The translations under genes and the position numbers were made by a program. A DNA stretch of 38,161 nucleotides from Deinococcus sp. (GTDB lineage: Bacteria; Deinococcota; Deinococci; Deinococcales; Deinococcaceae): contig NZ_JAGLBB010000026.1 in assembly GCF_018260555.1 (NCBI RefSeq), positions 1 to 38,161 of the forward strand, written 5' to 3'. This document shows positions 20,500 through 28,570 of the stretch, piece by piece. The notes beneath the pieces were generated by a model. The model worked only from the letters and a program-made list of their open reading frames with translations, had not been told where the DNA came from and searched no databases. Within the stretch, counting starts at the first letter, position 1; every line of letters starts with the position of its first letter.

Positions 20500-20590
20500 A
20501 CCAGATTCGACGGCCTCTCTCTGGTCGATTGGCCTCGCTCCCTGCGCCGGGTGGCCGACTCCACGCCCGGCGGTCAGTTTTCTCCTGAAC
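20500..20590 (-). repeat. Degenerate type A tail fragment
   Basis: Read on the minus strand, CCGGGCGTGGAGTCGGCCAC is close to CCGGACGTGGAGTTGGCAAC of the complete type A copies; the rest is not alignable by eye. Together with the type B copy it accounts for most of the 332-bp gap between hsp20 and tRNA-Leu. Confidence 0.4.
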
Positions 20591-20658
20591 ATCCTGCCCG
20601 GGTTGAGAGCTTGAGCCTACCCTTCCACCACAGTTCCTCCCCCTGCCCTCTCCGGAAC

Positions 20659-20689
20659 GGAAGAACCCCGCATTCAGCGGGGTTCTTCC
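20659..20689 (-). terminator. Terminator after tRNA-Leu / convergent hsp20
   Basis: A perfect 13-bp stem, GGAAGAACCCCGC (20659-20671) / GCGGGGTTCTTCC (20677-20689), has a 5-nt loop ATTCA. It lies 4 nt past the tRNA 3' end on the minus strand and could also stop transcripts from the left. Confidence 0.75.
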
Positions 20690-20693
20690 GTGT

Positions 20694-20775
<82 letters not shown>

Positions 20776-20824
20776 GGGTGCGTGGGGAATGGTAGCGCGT
20801 GGGGGTGTGCCGGTCAACGTGGGT

Positions 20825-22072
20825 TCAGGCGGGGTCGGGGTGCGCGCCGATGCGGCGGCCGATGTCGCGCCTCAGTTGCGCGCCGGGAAAGCCCGTCTGG
20901 TCAGCGAGGGCGTAGGCGCGGCCCAGGGCGGCGTTCAGGGTGGGGGCGGTGGCGGTGATGGCCAGGACGCGGCCGCCGCTGCTGAGGAGTTGCCCGCCCT
21001 GGCTGCGGGTGCCGGCGTGGTGGATGATGCCGTGCGGGCCGGGGTCGGGCAGGGTGATGGGAATGTCCCTGAGTGGTTCGCCGGGGTAGCCGGGGGCGGC
21101 GAGGATGATGGTGGCGCTGGCGTCCCCACTGAAGGTGACCTGCGCGGGGTCAAGCCGGCCGCGCGTGGCGTCGAGGGCGTGCTGGGCGAGGTCGCTGCTA
21201 AGGAGGGGCAGAATGGTTTCGGCTTCGGGGTCGCCGAAGCGGGCGTTGAATTCCACGACTCTCGGGCCGGTGGGGGTCAGCATCAGGCCCGCGTACAGGA
21301 CGCCGGTGTAGGGCAGGCCTTCTGCGGTCATGCCGCGCAGGGTGGGTTCGATGATGTCGCGGCGGATCATGTCCAGCACGCCGGGTTCCAGCGGGAAGGG
21401 GCAGATCACGCCCATGCCGCCGGTCATGGGGCCGGTGTCGCCCTCGAAGATGGTCTTGTGGTCCTGGCTGGGGGGGGTCAGCGCGTACCGGGTGCCGCTG
21501 CACAGGGCGAGGATGGTGACTTCCTGGCCGGTCATGAAGTCCTCGGTGACGGCCTGCGCGCCCGGCTGGCTAAAGATGTCGCGCAGGGCGGCCTGGGCCT
21601 GCTCGGAGGTATGGGCGATGGTGACGCCCTTCCCGGCTTTCAGGCCCGCGTCCTTCACGACGATGGGGGGCGTGAGGGTCGCGGCGTGGTCAAGGGCGGT
21701 CTGGAGGTCACTGAAGGCGTGGTGGGCGGCGGTGGGAATGCCGTGGCGCCCCATGAACGCCTTACTCCAGGCCTTGTCGCCTTCGAGACGGCTGGCGGCG
21801 CGGGTGGGGCCGAAGGCGGGGATGCCCAGGGCGGCGCACTCGTCGATCACGCCGGCGGCCAGGTACGCTTCGGGGCCGACGATCACGAGGTCGGCGCCCT
21901 CGCGCTGCGCGAGACGGGCCAGGGCGGGGGCGTCCTGGGGGCCCTCGATGAGGCGGGCGTGCCCGGCGATGCCCGGGTTGCCCGGGGTGCACAGGACCTC
22001 GTGGCCGTGGCGGGCGCAGGCGTGCACGATGGCGTGTTCGCGGCCGCCGCCGCCGATAACCAGCACGCGCAT
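20825..22072 (-). CDS. purD: Phosphoribosylamine--glycine ligase
   Basis: The 415-aa ATP-grasp enzyme makes glycinamide ribonucleotide, the second step of purine synthesis. The N-terminal Rossmann part begins MRVLVIGGGGREHAIVHA. The ATP-grasp core shows PIVVKDAGLKAGKGVTIA, QDHKTIFEGDTGPMTGGMG and VEFNARFGDPEAE, and the C-terminal domain ends near DIGRRIGAH. The start ATG at 22072 overlaps the stop of the preceding gene by one base (TGATG), so translation is probably coupled; GGAGACGG lies 10 nt upstream inside that gene. It is the third gene of a run with a small membrane protein and a hydrolase. Confidence 0.96.
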   Translation of the reverse strand: MRVLVIGGGGREHAIVHACARHGHEVLCTPGNPGIAGHARLIEGPQDAPALARLAQREGADLVIVGPEAYLAAGVIDECAALGIPAFGPTRAASRLEGDKAWSKAFMGRHGIPTAAHHAFSDLQTALDHAATLTPPIVVKDAGLKAGKGVTIAHTSEQAQAALRDIFSQPGAQAVTEDFMTGQEVTILALCSGTRYALTPPSQDHKTIFEGDTGPMTGGMGVICPFPLEPGVLDMIRRDIIEPTLRGMTAEGLPYTGVLYAGLMLTPTGPRVVEFNARFGDPEAETILPLLSSDLAQHALDATRGRLDPAQVTFSGDASATIILAAPGYPGEPLRDIPITLPDPGPHGIIHHAGTRSQGGQLLSSGGRVLAITATAPTLNAALGRAYALADQTGFPGAQLRRDIGRRIGAHPDPA

Positions 22073-22989
22073 CAGCGGCCGTCTCCAGAGCGGGCGACGC
22101 GGCGCTGCCAGTAGCGGGCCAGTCCATGCACGCTCATCCAGGGGGGGCAGGCGAACTCGAAGCGGGCGGGCAGGCCGGGGTGTTCGCGGCGCAGGTCGGT
22201 CATGAGGTCCGCTGTGAAGGTGCGGGTGACCGTGTCCAGGTCGTGACCGGCCTGCAGGCCGGCGGCGACGCGCTGCGCGTCGATGTCCATGTTGCGCAGC
22301 AGGTCGTCCCAGTGTGCGGGGGTGTTCGGGTAGCTGCCGTAGTGCGCGAGGTGCAGCGTGCGGGCGTCCAGGGCGCGCAGGGTCCGAACCGAATCCCGCC
22401 ACGCCTCCAGGTTGATGTCCGGCGGCGGGGTGGGCGCGCGGGGCGTCTGGGCGGCGTCCATGCGAACGCCGCCCACGTCCCCCACGAACAGGTGCTCGCC
22501 CGTGTGGAAGCTCAGGTGATGAACGGCGTGGCCCGGCGTGTCGATGGGCCGCACGTCCAGGTCGCCCAGGCGCAGCCTCTCGCCGCCTTCCAGCGCGGTC
22601 AGGCGCGCGGGATCGATGGGGCGCATCTCTCCCCACAGGCGGTCCATCTGATCGCCGTAGATCTGGGTGGCGCTGGCCACCAGCCGTTCCGGGCGGGCCA
22701 GATGGGCCGCGCCGCGCGCGTGAACGTAGGCTCGGGCCTGCGGGACGAGATTCAGGACCGTCCCGGCCGCCCCGGCGTGATCGAAGTGAATGTGGGTCAG
22801 CAGGACATGCCGCACGTCCGCCAGGGTCGCCCCGATGCCGGTCAGGCCGCCGCGCAGCGCGCCGAGGGTGCTGGTCGGGCCGGTGTCCACGACCGCGAGG
22901 CCATCCCCGGTGTCGAACACGAACGCCGCGATGACGCCCGGCGTGTCCTGGAAATTCAGGTCCAGCGCGTGCACGCTCAGGTCCGTCAT
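22072..22989 (-). CDS. Metallo-beta-lactamase-fold hydrolase
   Basis: The 305-aa protein carries the di-metal signature THIHFDHAG (H66, H68, D70, H71), a downstream His in DTPGHAVHHLSFH, the bridging Asp in FVGDVGGVRMD, and the final His in LAHYGSYP. Together these make a complete metal site. The C-terminal 90 residues are helical and could shape substrate binding. Substrates of such proteins range from thioesters to RNA, and none can be assigned here. The ATG at 22989 overlaps the stop of the small membrane protein gene (ATGA), and its own stop overlaps the purD start, so the three are one operon. Confidence 0.9.
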   Translation of the reverse strand: MTDLSVHALDLNFQDTPGVIAAFVFDTGDGLAVVDTGPTSTLGALRGGLTGIGATLADVRHVLLTHIHFDHAGAAGTVLNLVPQARAYVHARGAAHLARPERLVASATQIYGDQMDRLWGEMRPIDPARLTALEGGERLRLGDLDVRPIDTPGHAVHHLSFHTGEHLFVGDVGGVRMDAAQTPRAPTPPPDINLEAWRDSVRTLRALDARTLHLAHYGSYPNTPAHWDDLLRNMDIDAQRVAAGLQAGHDLDTVTRTFTADLMTDLRREHPGLPARFEFACPPWMSVHGLARYWQRRVARSGDGR

Positions 22990-23159
22990 GCCTTCCCGCT
23001 CAGGCGCGCGCCGAGCAGCAGCAGCGCGCAGACGAACTGCACATACGCGATGATGCGGATAACCTGCACGTTCGCAGCCGCGCGCAGAGGACCGAAGGTC
23101 AGGGCGAGAATGCCGGTGGCGCTGAGCAGAATCACGCCGAACAGAAGCCAGAGTGCCAT
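22986..23159 (-). CDS. Small two-helix membrane protein
   Basis: The 57-aa product has two hydrophobic helices, about residues 2-21 (LWLLFGVILLSATGILALTF) and 34-50 (IAYVQFVCALLLLGARL). No family is recognised. I chose the ATG at 23159 because TATGCT (23172 to 23167) lies 7 nt before it, the leaderless pattern. The ATG at 23171 falls inside that hexamer. The stop overlaps the start of the next gene (ATGA). Confidence 0.65.
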   Translation of the reverse strand: MALWLLFGVILLSATGILALTFGPLRAAANVQVIRIIAYVQFVCALLLLGARLSGKA

Positions 23160-23289
23160 GCCCAGCAGCATACCCGCTGCCCCCGGGGGCCGGGCGGCCG
23201 TGGTCCGGGCAGCGGTTCCCTTGCAGGCTCAGGTCACGCAGGCTGCGGCGTCTAGGCGTGCAGCGCAGGTCTATCCGGGGGGGGAGCAG

Positions 23290-23364
23290 CCAGGGTTCCG
23301 GGTGTCCGGTTGACACCCCGGCCCGCCGGCCGCTTGAGAACGAAACAGACGGCAACCCGGATCA
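23290..23364 (+). repeat. Palindromic element, diverged type A tail, ending in the stop codon of the 23362-24519 gene
   Basis: GGTTCCGGGTGTCCGGTTGACACCCCGG, here split as GGTTCCGGGTGTCC and GGTTGACACCCCGG, then GAACGAAACAGACGG and the end CAACCCGGA, match the type A tail. The flanking TCA (23362-23364) is the stop codon TGA of the minus-strand gene. Confidence 0.65.
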
Positions 23365-24519
23365 GTTCTCGCTGACCAGGGCTTCGAGGAAGCGCACGGC
23401 TTCCTCCAGGCGGTGGGCCTGCACGCGCGCGGCGGTGCGTACCTGCCGCCATTCGAGGCGGACGCGGGCGAGGCTCAGGGGGTCGCCGCCGAGTTGCGTG
23501 AGTTGCAGGGCGCGGTGTTCCAGGCTCTCGACCTGCGTGGCGAGTTGCCGCAGGGTCGCCTGGTGGGTGCGCGCGGCGTTCAGGGTGCCGTCCAGTTGCG
23601 CCTGCGCTTCGGCCTGCGCGACGTGAAGGCTGTGCTGGGCCTGCATGACCTGCGGGCTGGCCTCTGCGGACTCTCCGGCCTGCCACTGCGCGTAGTTCAG
23701 GGAGTGGCGGGCGCGCAGCACGTTGGGGTGCAGCGGCACGACCAGCGAGTAGCGGGCGGTGGCCAGGTCGAGTTCCAGCATGGTCAGGGGCGTATCGGCG
23801 TCCTCGAGGTCGATCAGCGGCGTGAAGGCTTCCAGGAACGCCCGGGTCTGCGTGACCATCAGGCGGGAGTGCGCCAGTTGCGGGCTGAGGTTCTGCCCGC
23901 CGCGACTGGCCTGCTCGAGTTCCTGGACGGTCAGGCGCAGCAGGTCGCCCTGCGCGGCAGCCGCCGCGACCTGGTCGGCCACCTCGATGCGGGCGTGGTC
24001 GGCGCGGAGTTTACTCAGCATCTCCTCGGTCTCCCAGCGCCGGACCTCGGCCTGCGTGGCCTGCACGTCCCACTCGGCGGCGCGTTCCAGGCTCAGCAGG
24101 TCCGGGTTGGCGCGGATGGCGCCCAGGCTACGGCTGGCGATCTCTGCGTGCGAGCGGGCCAGGAGCAGCGGCAGGTCGTGTGCCCGGCGTCCCCACTTGA
24201 CCGGTGAGGGGGCCGGGGCGATCGGGCCGGGCGCCGCGGCCTGGGCGGGGACCGGAACGGACTCGGCGAACTTGGCGAGGTCCAGGGTGGTGCCCTCAAG
24301 CCACTTGTCGGCGCGGGCGTCCCCGAAGTTCTCGCGCATCTGCGAGTACACGTCCTGAAGCACGGCGATCACGTCGCGCGGCCCGAGCGCACGCACGGCA
24401 GTCCAGCCGCGGCGCTGCACGGCGCCCTGCACGGCCAGGTCGGCCTCGCGCACGCCCAGTTCGGCGCTGAGGCGCTGGCGCAGCCAGTCGCGGTAGGGAT
24501 CGGTAGAGACGGGCGTCAC
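23362..24519 (-). CDS. Uncharacterised helical/coiled-coil protein
   Basis: I do not recognise this 385-aa protein. There is no signal peptide or membrane segment. An N-terminal region (1-100) is followed by a Pro/Ala-rich linker (APGPIAPAPSPVKW) and a long region (about 120-385) rich in Glu, Arg, Gln, Leu and Ala with heptad-like patterns (EMLSKLRADHARIEVADQVA, LRQLATQVESLEHRALQL), consistent with a helical bundle or coiled coil somewhat like outer-membrane efflux (TolC-type) helices. The GTG start at 24519 overlaps the stop of the methyltransferase gene (GTGA), so the two are coupled. The stop codon TGA is the target triplet of a repeat fragment. Confidence 0.75.
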   Translation of the reverse strand: MTPVSTDPYRDWLRQRLSAELGVREADLAVQGAVQRRGWTAVRALGPRDVIAVLQDVYSQMRENFGDARADKWLEGTTLDLAKFAESVPVPAQAAAPGPIAPAPSPVKWGRRAHDLPLLLARSHAEIASRSLGAIRANPDLLSLERAAEWDVQATQAEVRRWETEEMLSKLRADHARIEVADQVAAAAAQGDLLRLTVQELEQASRGGQNLSPQLAHSRLMVTQTRAFLEAFTPLIDLEDADTPLTMLELDLATARYSLVVPLHPNVLRARHSLNYAQWQAGESAEASPQVMQAQHSLHVAQAEAQAQLDGTLNAARTHQATLRQLATQVESLEHRALQLTQLGGDPLSLARVRLEWRQVRTAARVQAHRLEEAVRFLEALVSEN

Positions 24520-25322
24520 GGGTTCACCGCCGCGCGGCGCTGCCGGGCGCACTCGAACAGCACGAGGGCGGCGGCAGTGGCGACGTTCAGGCTGTCCGCA
24601 CCGCGGGCGGCGTTCATGGGAATGCTGACCGAGTGGTCGGTGTCCCGCCAGTGGGCGGGCAGGCCCTCGTGCTCGGTGCCGAGCAGCAGCGCGACCCGGC
24701 CGGTCAGCGGGGCGTCCCAGTAGGTGCGGGGGGCGTCGGGTGTGCAGGCAACGGTCGTGAAGGCGCGGGCGGCCAGCCACTCCTGGGCGTCGTGTTCGTC
24801 CATCACGGCGACCGGCAGGGTGAACACGCTGCCCTGCGACGCGCGGATCACGTTCGGCCCGAAGGGGTCCGCGCCCCGCCCGAGGACGATCACGGCGTCC
24901 GCACCGGCAGCGTCGGCGGTGCGCAGGATCGCGCCCACGTTGCCGGGTTTTTCCAGGCCGCGCAGCACGACGGTCACGGCGCTCGGGCCGGGTTCGGGCA
25001 GCGCGGCGCGGGGGGTGGGGGCCAGGGCGAGCAGGCCGTCCGGGTTCTCGCGGCCGCTGACCTTCTCGAAGGCCGCGCGGGACAGTTCCAGTTCGGGCAG
25101 GCTGGTCAGGGTGGGGGCGACCTGCGCGGCTTCCGGGCTGAACAGCTCCGGGCAGGTGAACAGCGTGGTCAGGGCCACGCCGGACGCGGCGGCGCGGGCG
25201 ATCTCGCGGGCACCCTCGATCAGGATGACGCCTTCGTGTTCACGTTCACGGCGGGTCCGGAGGCGCACCAGCCGCTTGACATGGCTGTTCTGAAGGGAGG
25301 TGATCGGTGCGGGCCTGGTCAT
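24516..25322 (-). CDS. SpoU/TrmH-family RNA 2'-O-methyltransferase
   Basis: The 268-aa SPOUT enzyme would methylate a ribose in tRNA or rRNA with S-adenosylmethionine. Residues 1-90 form the SpoU substrate-binding domain (ITSLQNSHVKRLVRLRTRRE, then GVILIEGAREIARA). The catalytic knot has motif 1 LRGLEKPGNVGAILRTADAAGADAV, motif 2 LLLGTEHEGLP and motif 3 SIPMNAARGADSLNVATAAALVLFE. The target nucleotide cannot be told. The ATG at 25322 lies 6 nt after TACTAT (25334 to 25329) with no ribosome-binding site, so it is probably leaderless. Confidence 0.93.
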   Translation of the reverse strand: MTRPAPITSLQNSHVKRLVRLRTRREREHEGVILIEGAREIARAAASGVALTTLFTCPELFSPEAAQVAPTLTSLPELELSRAAFEKVSGRENPDGLLALAPTPRAALPEPGPSAVTVVLRGLEKPGNVGAILRTADAAGADAVIVLGRGADPFGPNVIRASQGSVFTLPVAVMDEHDAQEWLAARAFTTVACTPDAPRTYWDAPLTGRVALLLGTEHEGLPAHWRDTDHSVSIPMNAARGADSLNVATAAALVLFECARQRRAAVNP

Positions 25323-25412
25323 CACCGGATAGTATGCCGCGCCGCGCCTGCTGCGCACCGGAAGGCAACCTGGGTTGCGGGGCCGCCCAGGCGGGCGCCC
25401 GGGCCAGAAAAG

Positions 25413-25499
25413 ACCGGCTGCCGGGCCGGGCGTTGGCACCCCGGTGGGGTTCCGGGAGGTGAGAGAAGCGGGTGACGAAGGAACTGAACGGCAGTCCAG
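25413..25499 (+). repeat. Palindromic element, worn type A tail fragment
   Basis: CCGGGCGTTGGCACCCCGG, then GGGTTCCGGG, GTGACGAAGGAACTGAACGG and CAGTCC follow the order of the type A tail with many changes. It lies in the 221-bp gap between two divergent leaderless genes. Confidence 0.45.
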
Positions 25500-25543
25500 G
25501 CGGGGCGGCCCGCGCGGTGGCCCCCTCGCGCTAGCCTGTGGGC

Positions 25544-25942
25544 ATGGCGCTGGCGTACCCTCCGTTCAAGTCCTGTCCGTGCGGGTCCGGACGAAGTTAC
25601 GCGCACTGTTGCGGGCCGTTTCATGCGGGTGCGGGCGCCCCCACGCCCGAGGCGCTGATGCGCTCGCGTTACTCGGCATACGCGCTGGGCAACGCTGCGT
25701 ACGTGCTGGACACCTGGCATCCGGACACCCGGCCCGCCGCGCTGGACCTGCGGGACGGCACGCGCTACCTGGGCCTGCGGGTGCGCCGCTCGGCCGGGAA
25801 TCACGTGGAATTCACGGCGCAGTTGCGCCTGCCGGACGGGGAACGCTACCTCCTGCGGGAGAACAGCGAGTTCACGCGGCTCGGCGGTCGCTGGGTATAC
25901 GTGGACGGCGTGACGCCCGCTGCCGACGCGAACCCGGGCTGA
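25544..25942 (+). CDS. YchJ-like protein with SEC-C motif
   Basis: The 132-aa protein begins with a SEC-C zinc motif, CPCGSGRSYAHCCGPFH (about residues 11-27), followed by the YchJ/UPF0225 block TPEALMRSRYSAYALGNAAYVLDTWHP and an NTF2-like beta-rich C-terminus (VEFTAQLRLPDGERYLLRENSEFTRLGGRWVYVDG). The function is not established. The ATG at 25544 follows TAGCCT (25532-25537) by 6 nt, so it is probably leaderless; a GTG at 25538 is the alternative. Confidence 0.9.
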   Translation: MALAYPPFKSCPCGSGRSYAHCCGPFHAGAGAPTPEALMRSRYSAYALGNAAYVLDTWHPDTRPAALDLRDGTRYLGLRVRRSAGNHVEFTAQLRLPDGERYLLRENSEFTRLGGRWVYVDGVTPAADANPG

Positions 25943-25983
25943 GAGGTGGGAACGACCCGGCGCTTCGTCTCGTACCCTGAGAT

Positions 25984-26931
25984 ATGCCGTCAGATAGGAC
26001 CGAGCCCGCAGTGAACGTCCCCAAGACGCCTGACCGCCCGCGCAGCCCGCTGGGCCGGCCGACCGCCCTGCTGGCCGGGGGCCTGCTGGCCGCGGCGCTG
26101 ATCGTCAGTCAGTCGGTCAAGGTCATTCCGGCCGGGTACGTGGGGGTGGTGTTCAGTTCGTTCAGCGGCGTGAAGTCCTGGCCGCTTCAGGAAGGCATTC
26201 ACCTGCTGGTGCCGTTCGTGGACCGCGTGACCCTGTACGACGCCCGCCTTCAGGAGGTCACGCTGGCCCACACCACGCAGGACGGCGACGAGGGCGCCAT
26301 CCGGGCGCGCAGCAAGGAGGGCCTGGATATCACGGCGGACGTGACCGTGCAGTTCCGGGTGGACCGCGCAAAGGCCGCGACGCTGCACAAGGAACTCGGG
26401 CGGGATTACCTGCGCACCGTGATTCGCCCGCAGGTGCGCAGCAAGGTCAGAGACGCCATCGGGCAGTTCGGCGCGGCCGACATCATCTCCTCCAAGCGCC
26501 AGGAGGTCGAGGCGAGCATCACCACGGAACTCCGCCAGATTTTCGAACGCAACAACCTGGTCCTGGACAGTGTGCTGCTGCGCGAACTGCGGATTCCGGA
26601 CAGCATCGCCAAGGCCATCGAGCAGAAGCAGGCGGCCGAGCAGCAGGTCGCCGTGGAACGCAACCGCCTGCAACAATCGACCATCAGCGCCCAGCGGGCC
26701 GTGGTCGAGGCCGAGGGCTCCGCGAAGGCGTCGGTGGCCCGGGCGCGCGGGGAGGCCGAGGCCCTGTCGCTGCGCGGGAAGGCGCTGCTGGAGAACCCAC
26801 AACTGATTCAGCTGACGGTCGCGGAGAAGCTCTCGCCCGGCATTCAGACGGTCATGCTACCCAGCACCGGAAACTTCCTGCTGGACGTGGGGACCCTCAC
26901 GCAGCCCGCCAAGGCCGCCAAGAAACCATGA
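25984..26931 (+). CDS. Prohibitin/SPFH (Band 7) family membrane protein
   Basis: The 315-aa protein has one N-terminal membrane helix (about 26-45) and then an SPFH domain: VIPAGYVGVVFSSFSGV, GIHLLVPFVDRVTLYDARLQEV, DITADVTVQFRVD, and IRPQVRSKVRDAIGQF. A helical stretch rich in Ala, Glu and Gln (IEQKQAAEQQVAVERNRLQ, AEGSAKASVARARGEAEAL) follows, as in prohibitins, which form ring-like membrane assemblies. The ATG at 25984 follows TACCCT (25973-25978) by 5 nt, so it is probably leaderless. The next gene encodes a small membrane-anchored protein. Confidence 0.92.
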   Translation: MPSDRTEPAVNVPKTPDRPRSPLGRPTALLAGGLLAAALIVSQSVKVIPAGYVGVVFSSFSGVKSWPLQEGIHLLVPFVDRVTLYDARLQEVTLAHTTQDGDEGAIRARSKEGLDITADVTVQFRVDRAKAATLHKELGRDYLRTVIRPQVRSKVRDAIGQFGAADIISSKRQEVEASITTELRQIFERNNLVLDSVLLRELRIPDSIAKAIEQKQAAEQQVAVERNRLQQSTISAQRAVVEAEGSAKASVARARGEAEALSLRGKALLENPQLIQLTVAEKLSPGIQTVMLPSTGNFLLDVGTLTQPAKAAKKP

Positions 26932-26968
26932 GGGCCCGTGACGGCGCCCGTGCGTTAGCCTGCGTCTG

Positions 26969-27547
26969 ATGTTCGTTCTGATTGTGGTGGTCATCTTGGC
27001 GGGCGCCGCGGCGGGCGTGTACCTGAGCTCGAACCGCCCAGATCGCCGAGAGCTCCAGGACGCCGGGTGGCGCGGCGAACGGGCGGCCGGGTCGGCACAG
27101 GGGTCAGCACAGGGACTGGCACCGGGGGCCGCGCTGAGCGGGCTGGCCGACCCGGCTCCGCAGGTAACGGTGCCGCTGCTGCTCTCAGTGCCTGAACCCG
27201 CCCGGACGCGCGCCTGGGCGCTGCTGTCGGGCGTGACGGACGCCCTGAAGGCGGGGAGCGGCGATACGCGCACGGCCTTCTTGCTGGCGCAGACGCGGGA
27301 CGCCTACCTGCCGGACACCCTGCGGGCCTACGCGCACCTGACGCCCGCCGCGCGGCAGACGCTGGAACGCCAGGGTCAGGCTCCGGAGGTGCTGCTGGAC
27401 GAGCAATTGACGCTGCTCGAAGACGGTGTGCGCGAGGCGCTGCGGCGCGATCACGCGGCCGCCGACCGCCTGCTGACGCAGGGGCGTTTTCTGAGGGAGC
27501 GGTTCGGCGGCGAGTCCGTCTGGAGCGGGGTGCGCCAGAAGCCGTGA
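26969..27547 (+). CDS. Membrane-anchored paralogue of the 9066-9536 protein
   Basis: The 192-aa protein starts with one membrane helix (FVLIVVVILAGAAAGVYLSS, residues 2-21), then a Gly/Ala-rich linker with three 12-bp repeats (GSAQGSAQGLAPG), then a helical domain of about 120 residues. That domain matches the soluble protein at 9066-9536, most clearly at the end (RLLTQGRFLRERF against ELLTHGRFLRDRF). No named family is recognised. The ATG at 26969 follows TAGCCT (26956-26961) by 7 nt, so it is probably leaderless. It lies 37 nt after the prohibitin-like gene. Confidence 0.8.
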   Translation: MFVLIVVVILAGAAAGVYLSSNRPDRRELQDAGWRGERAAGSAQGSAQGLAPGAALSGLADPAPQVTVPLLLSVPEPARTRAWALLSGVTDALKAGSGDTRTAFLLAQTRDAYLPDTLRAYAHLTPAARQTLERQGQAPEVLLDEQLTLLEDGVREALRRDHAAADRLLTQGRFLRERFGGESVWSGVRQKP

Positions 27548-27685
27548 CCCCGGGCGGGCGTGTGCCCGTGGGCCTGCGCCTGCGGGAAGCCCGCCTTCAG
27601 GCTGGGGGCAGCGTGGGCACCCCATCAAAATTGGACTGGGTTCAGAGGTGCTCCCTGCCCGACCGTGGGACCGTAGCCTGCGTGT

Positions 27686-28570
27686 ATGACGACACTGGCT
27701 TTTCTGGGTCTCGGGGCGATGGGCGACCCGATGGCTGCCCACCTCGCCCGGTACGCGGCGGCCCACGACCTGAACGCTCTGGTCTGGAACCGCACGGACT
27801 GGAAGGCGCAGGCGCACGCGCGGGCGCACGGCAGCCGGGCCGTGACGCTCGAGGAGGCGGCGCGAGCGGACGTGATCTTCACCTGCCTGCCCACGAGCGT
27901 CGAGGTCAGCGAGGTGCTCGGCGGGATGGAGCCGCAGCTGAAACGCGGCGCGGTGTGGGTGGACTGCACCAGCGGTCACCCGCAGGCGGCGCCCGCCCAG
28001 CGTGAGCGGCTGGCGGCGTGCGGCGTGACCCTGCTGGACGCGCCCGTCAGTGGGGGCACGGCCGGCGCGCAGGCCGGAACCCTGACCATCATGGTCGGCG
28101 GCCCCGCCGAAGCGCTCGAAATGGTGCGGCCGCACCTGGCGTTCGCCGGGAAGGTCGTGCACGTCGGCCAGAGCGGAGCGGGCTTCGCGGTGAAGGCCAT
28201 CAACAACGCGCTGCTGGGCGTCACGCTCTGGGCGACCGGGGAGGGCCTGGCAGTTCTGGCGCGCTCGGGCGTGAACCTGGGCGCGGCGCTGGAGGTCATC
28301 AACGCCAGCAGCGGTCGCAGCAACGCCAGCCAGAACCTGATCGGGCAGCGGGTCCTGACCCGCGAGTTCCCGGCCACCTTCGCGCTGGGCCTGCTTGCCA
28401 AGGACGCCGGAATTGCCGCCGACCTGACGGGCGAGGTGCGCGGGAGCGCGCCGCTGCTGGCCCAGACGGCGGCCCTGCTGCGCGCCGCCGAGCGCCTGGT
28501 GGGCGCGGACGAGGATCATACGGCCGCCCTGAAACTGATCGAACAGATGAACGACCTGGAGTTAAAATGA
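27686..28570 (+). CDS. NAD(P)-dependent beta-hydroxyacid dehydrogenase (3-hydroxyisobutyrate dehydrogenase family)
   Basis: The 294-aa oxidoreductase has the N-terminal Rossmann motif FLGLGAMGDPMAAHLAR, the substrate signature DAPVSGGTAGAQAGTLTIMVGG (119-138), and catalytic K170 and N174 in GAGFAVKAINNALLG. Members oxidise 3-hydroxyisobutyrate, tartronate semialdehyde, 6-phosphogluconate-like or related substrates; the exact one is not given by the sequence. W39 near the end of the dinucleotide fold, after NRTD, leaves NAD or NADP preference open. The ATG at 27686 follows TAGCCT (27674-27679) by 6 nt, so it is probably leaderless. It overlaps the DegV gene (ATGA). Confidence 0.92.
   Translation: MTTLAFLGLGAMGDPMAAHLARYAAAHDLNALVWNRTDWKAQAHARAHGSRAVTLEEAARADVIFTCLPTSVEVSEVLGGMEPQLKRGAVWVDCTSGHPQAAPAQRERLAACGVTLLDAPVSGGTAGAQAGTLTIMVGGPAEALEMVRPHLAFAGKVVHVGQSGAGFAVKAINNALLGVTLWATGEGLAVLARSGVNLGAALEVINASSGRSNASQNLIGQRVLTREFPATFALGLLAKDAGIAADLTGEVRGSAPLLAQTAALLRAAERLVGADEDHTAALKLIEQMNDLELK

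Noticed and set aside
20789..22114. 441-codon plus-strand frame opposite purD
   Set aside because: Gly/Ala/Val-rich antisense shadow of purD without family resemblance or a ribosome-binding site.
23362..24519. TolC-like outer-membrane channel
   Set aside because: The helical pattern is reminiscent, but there is no signal peptide and no clear beta-barrel segment, so it is left uncharacterised.
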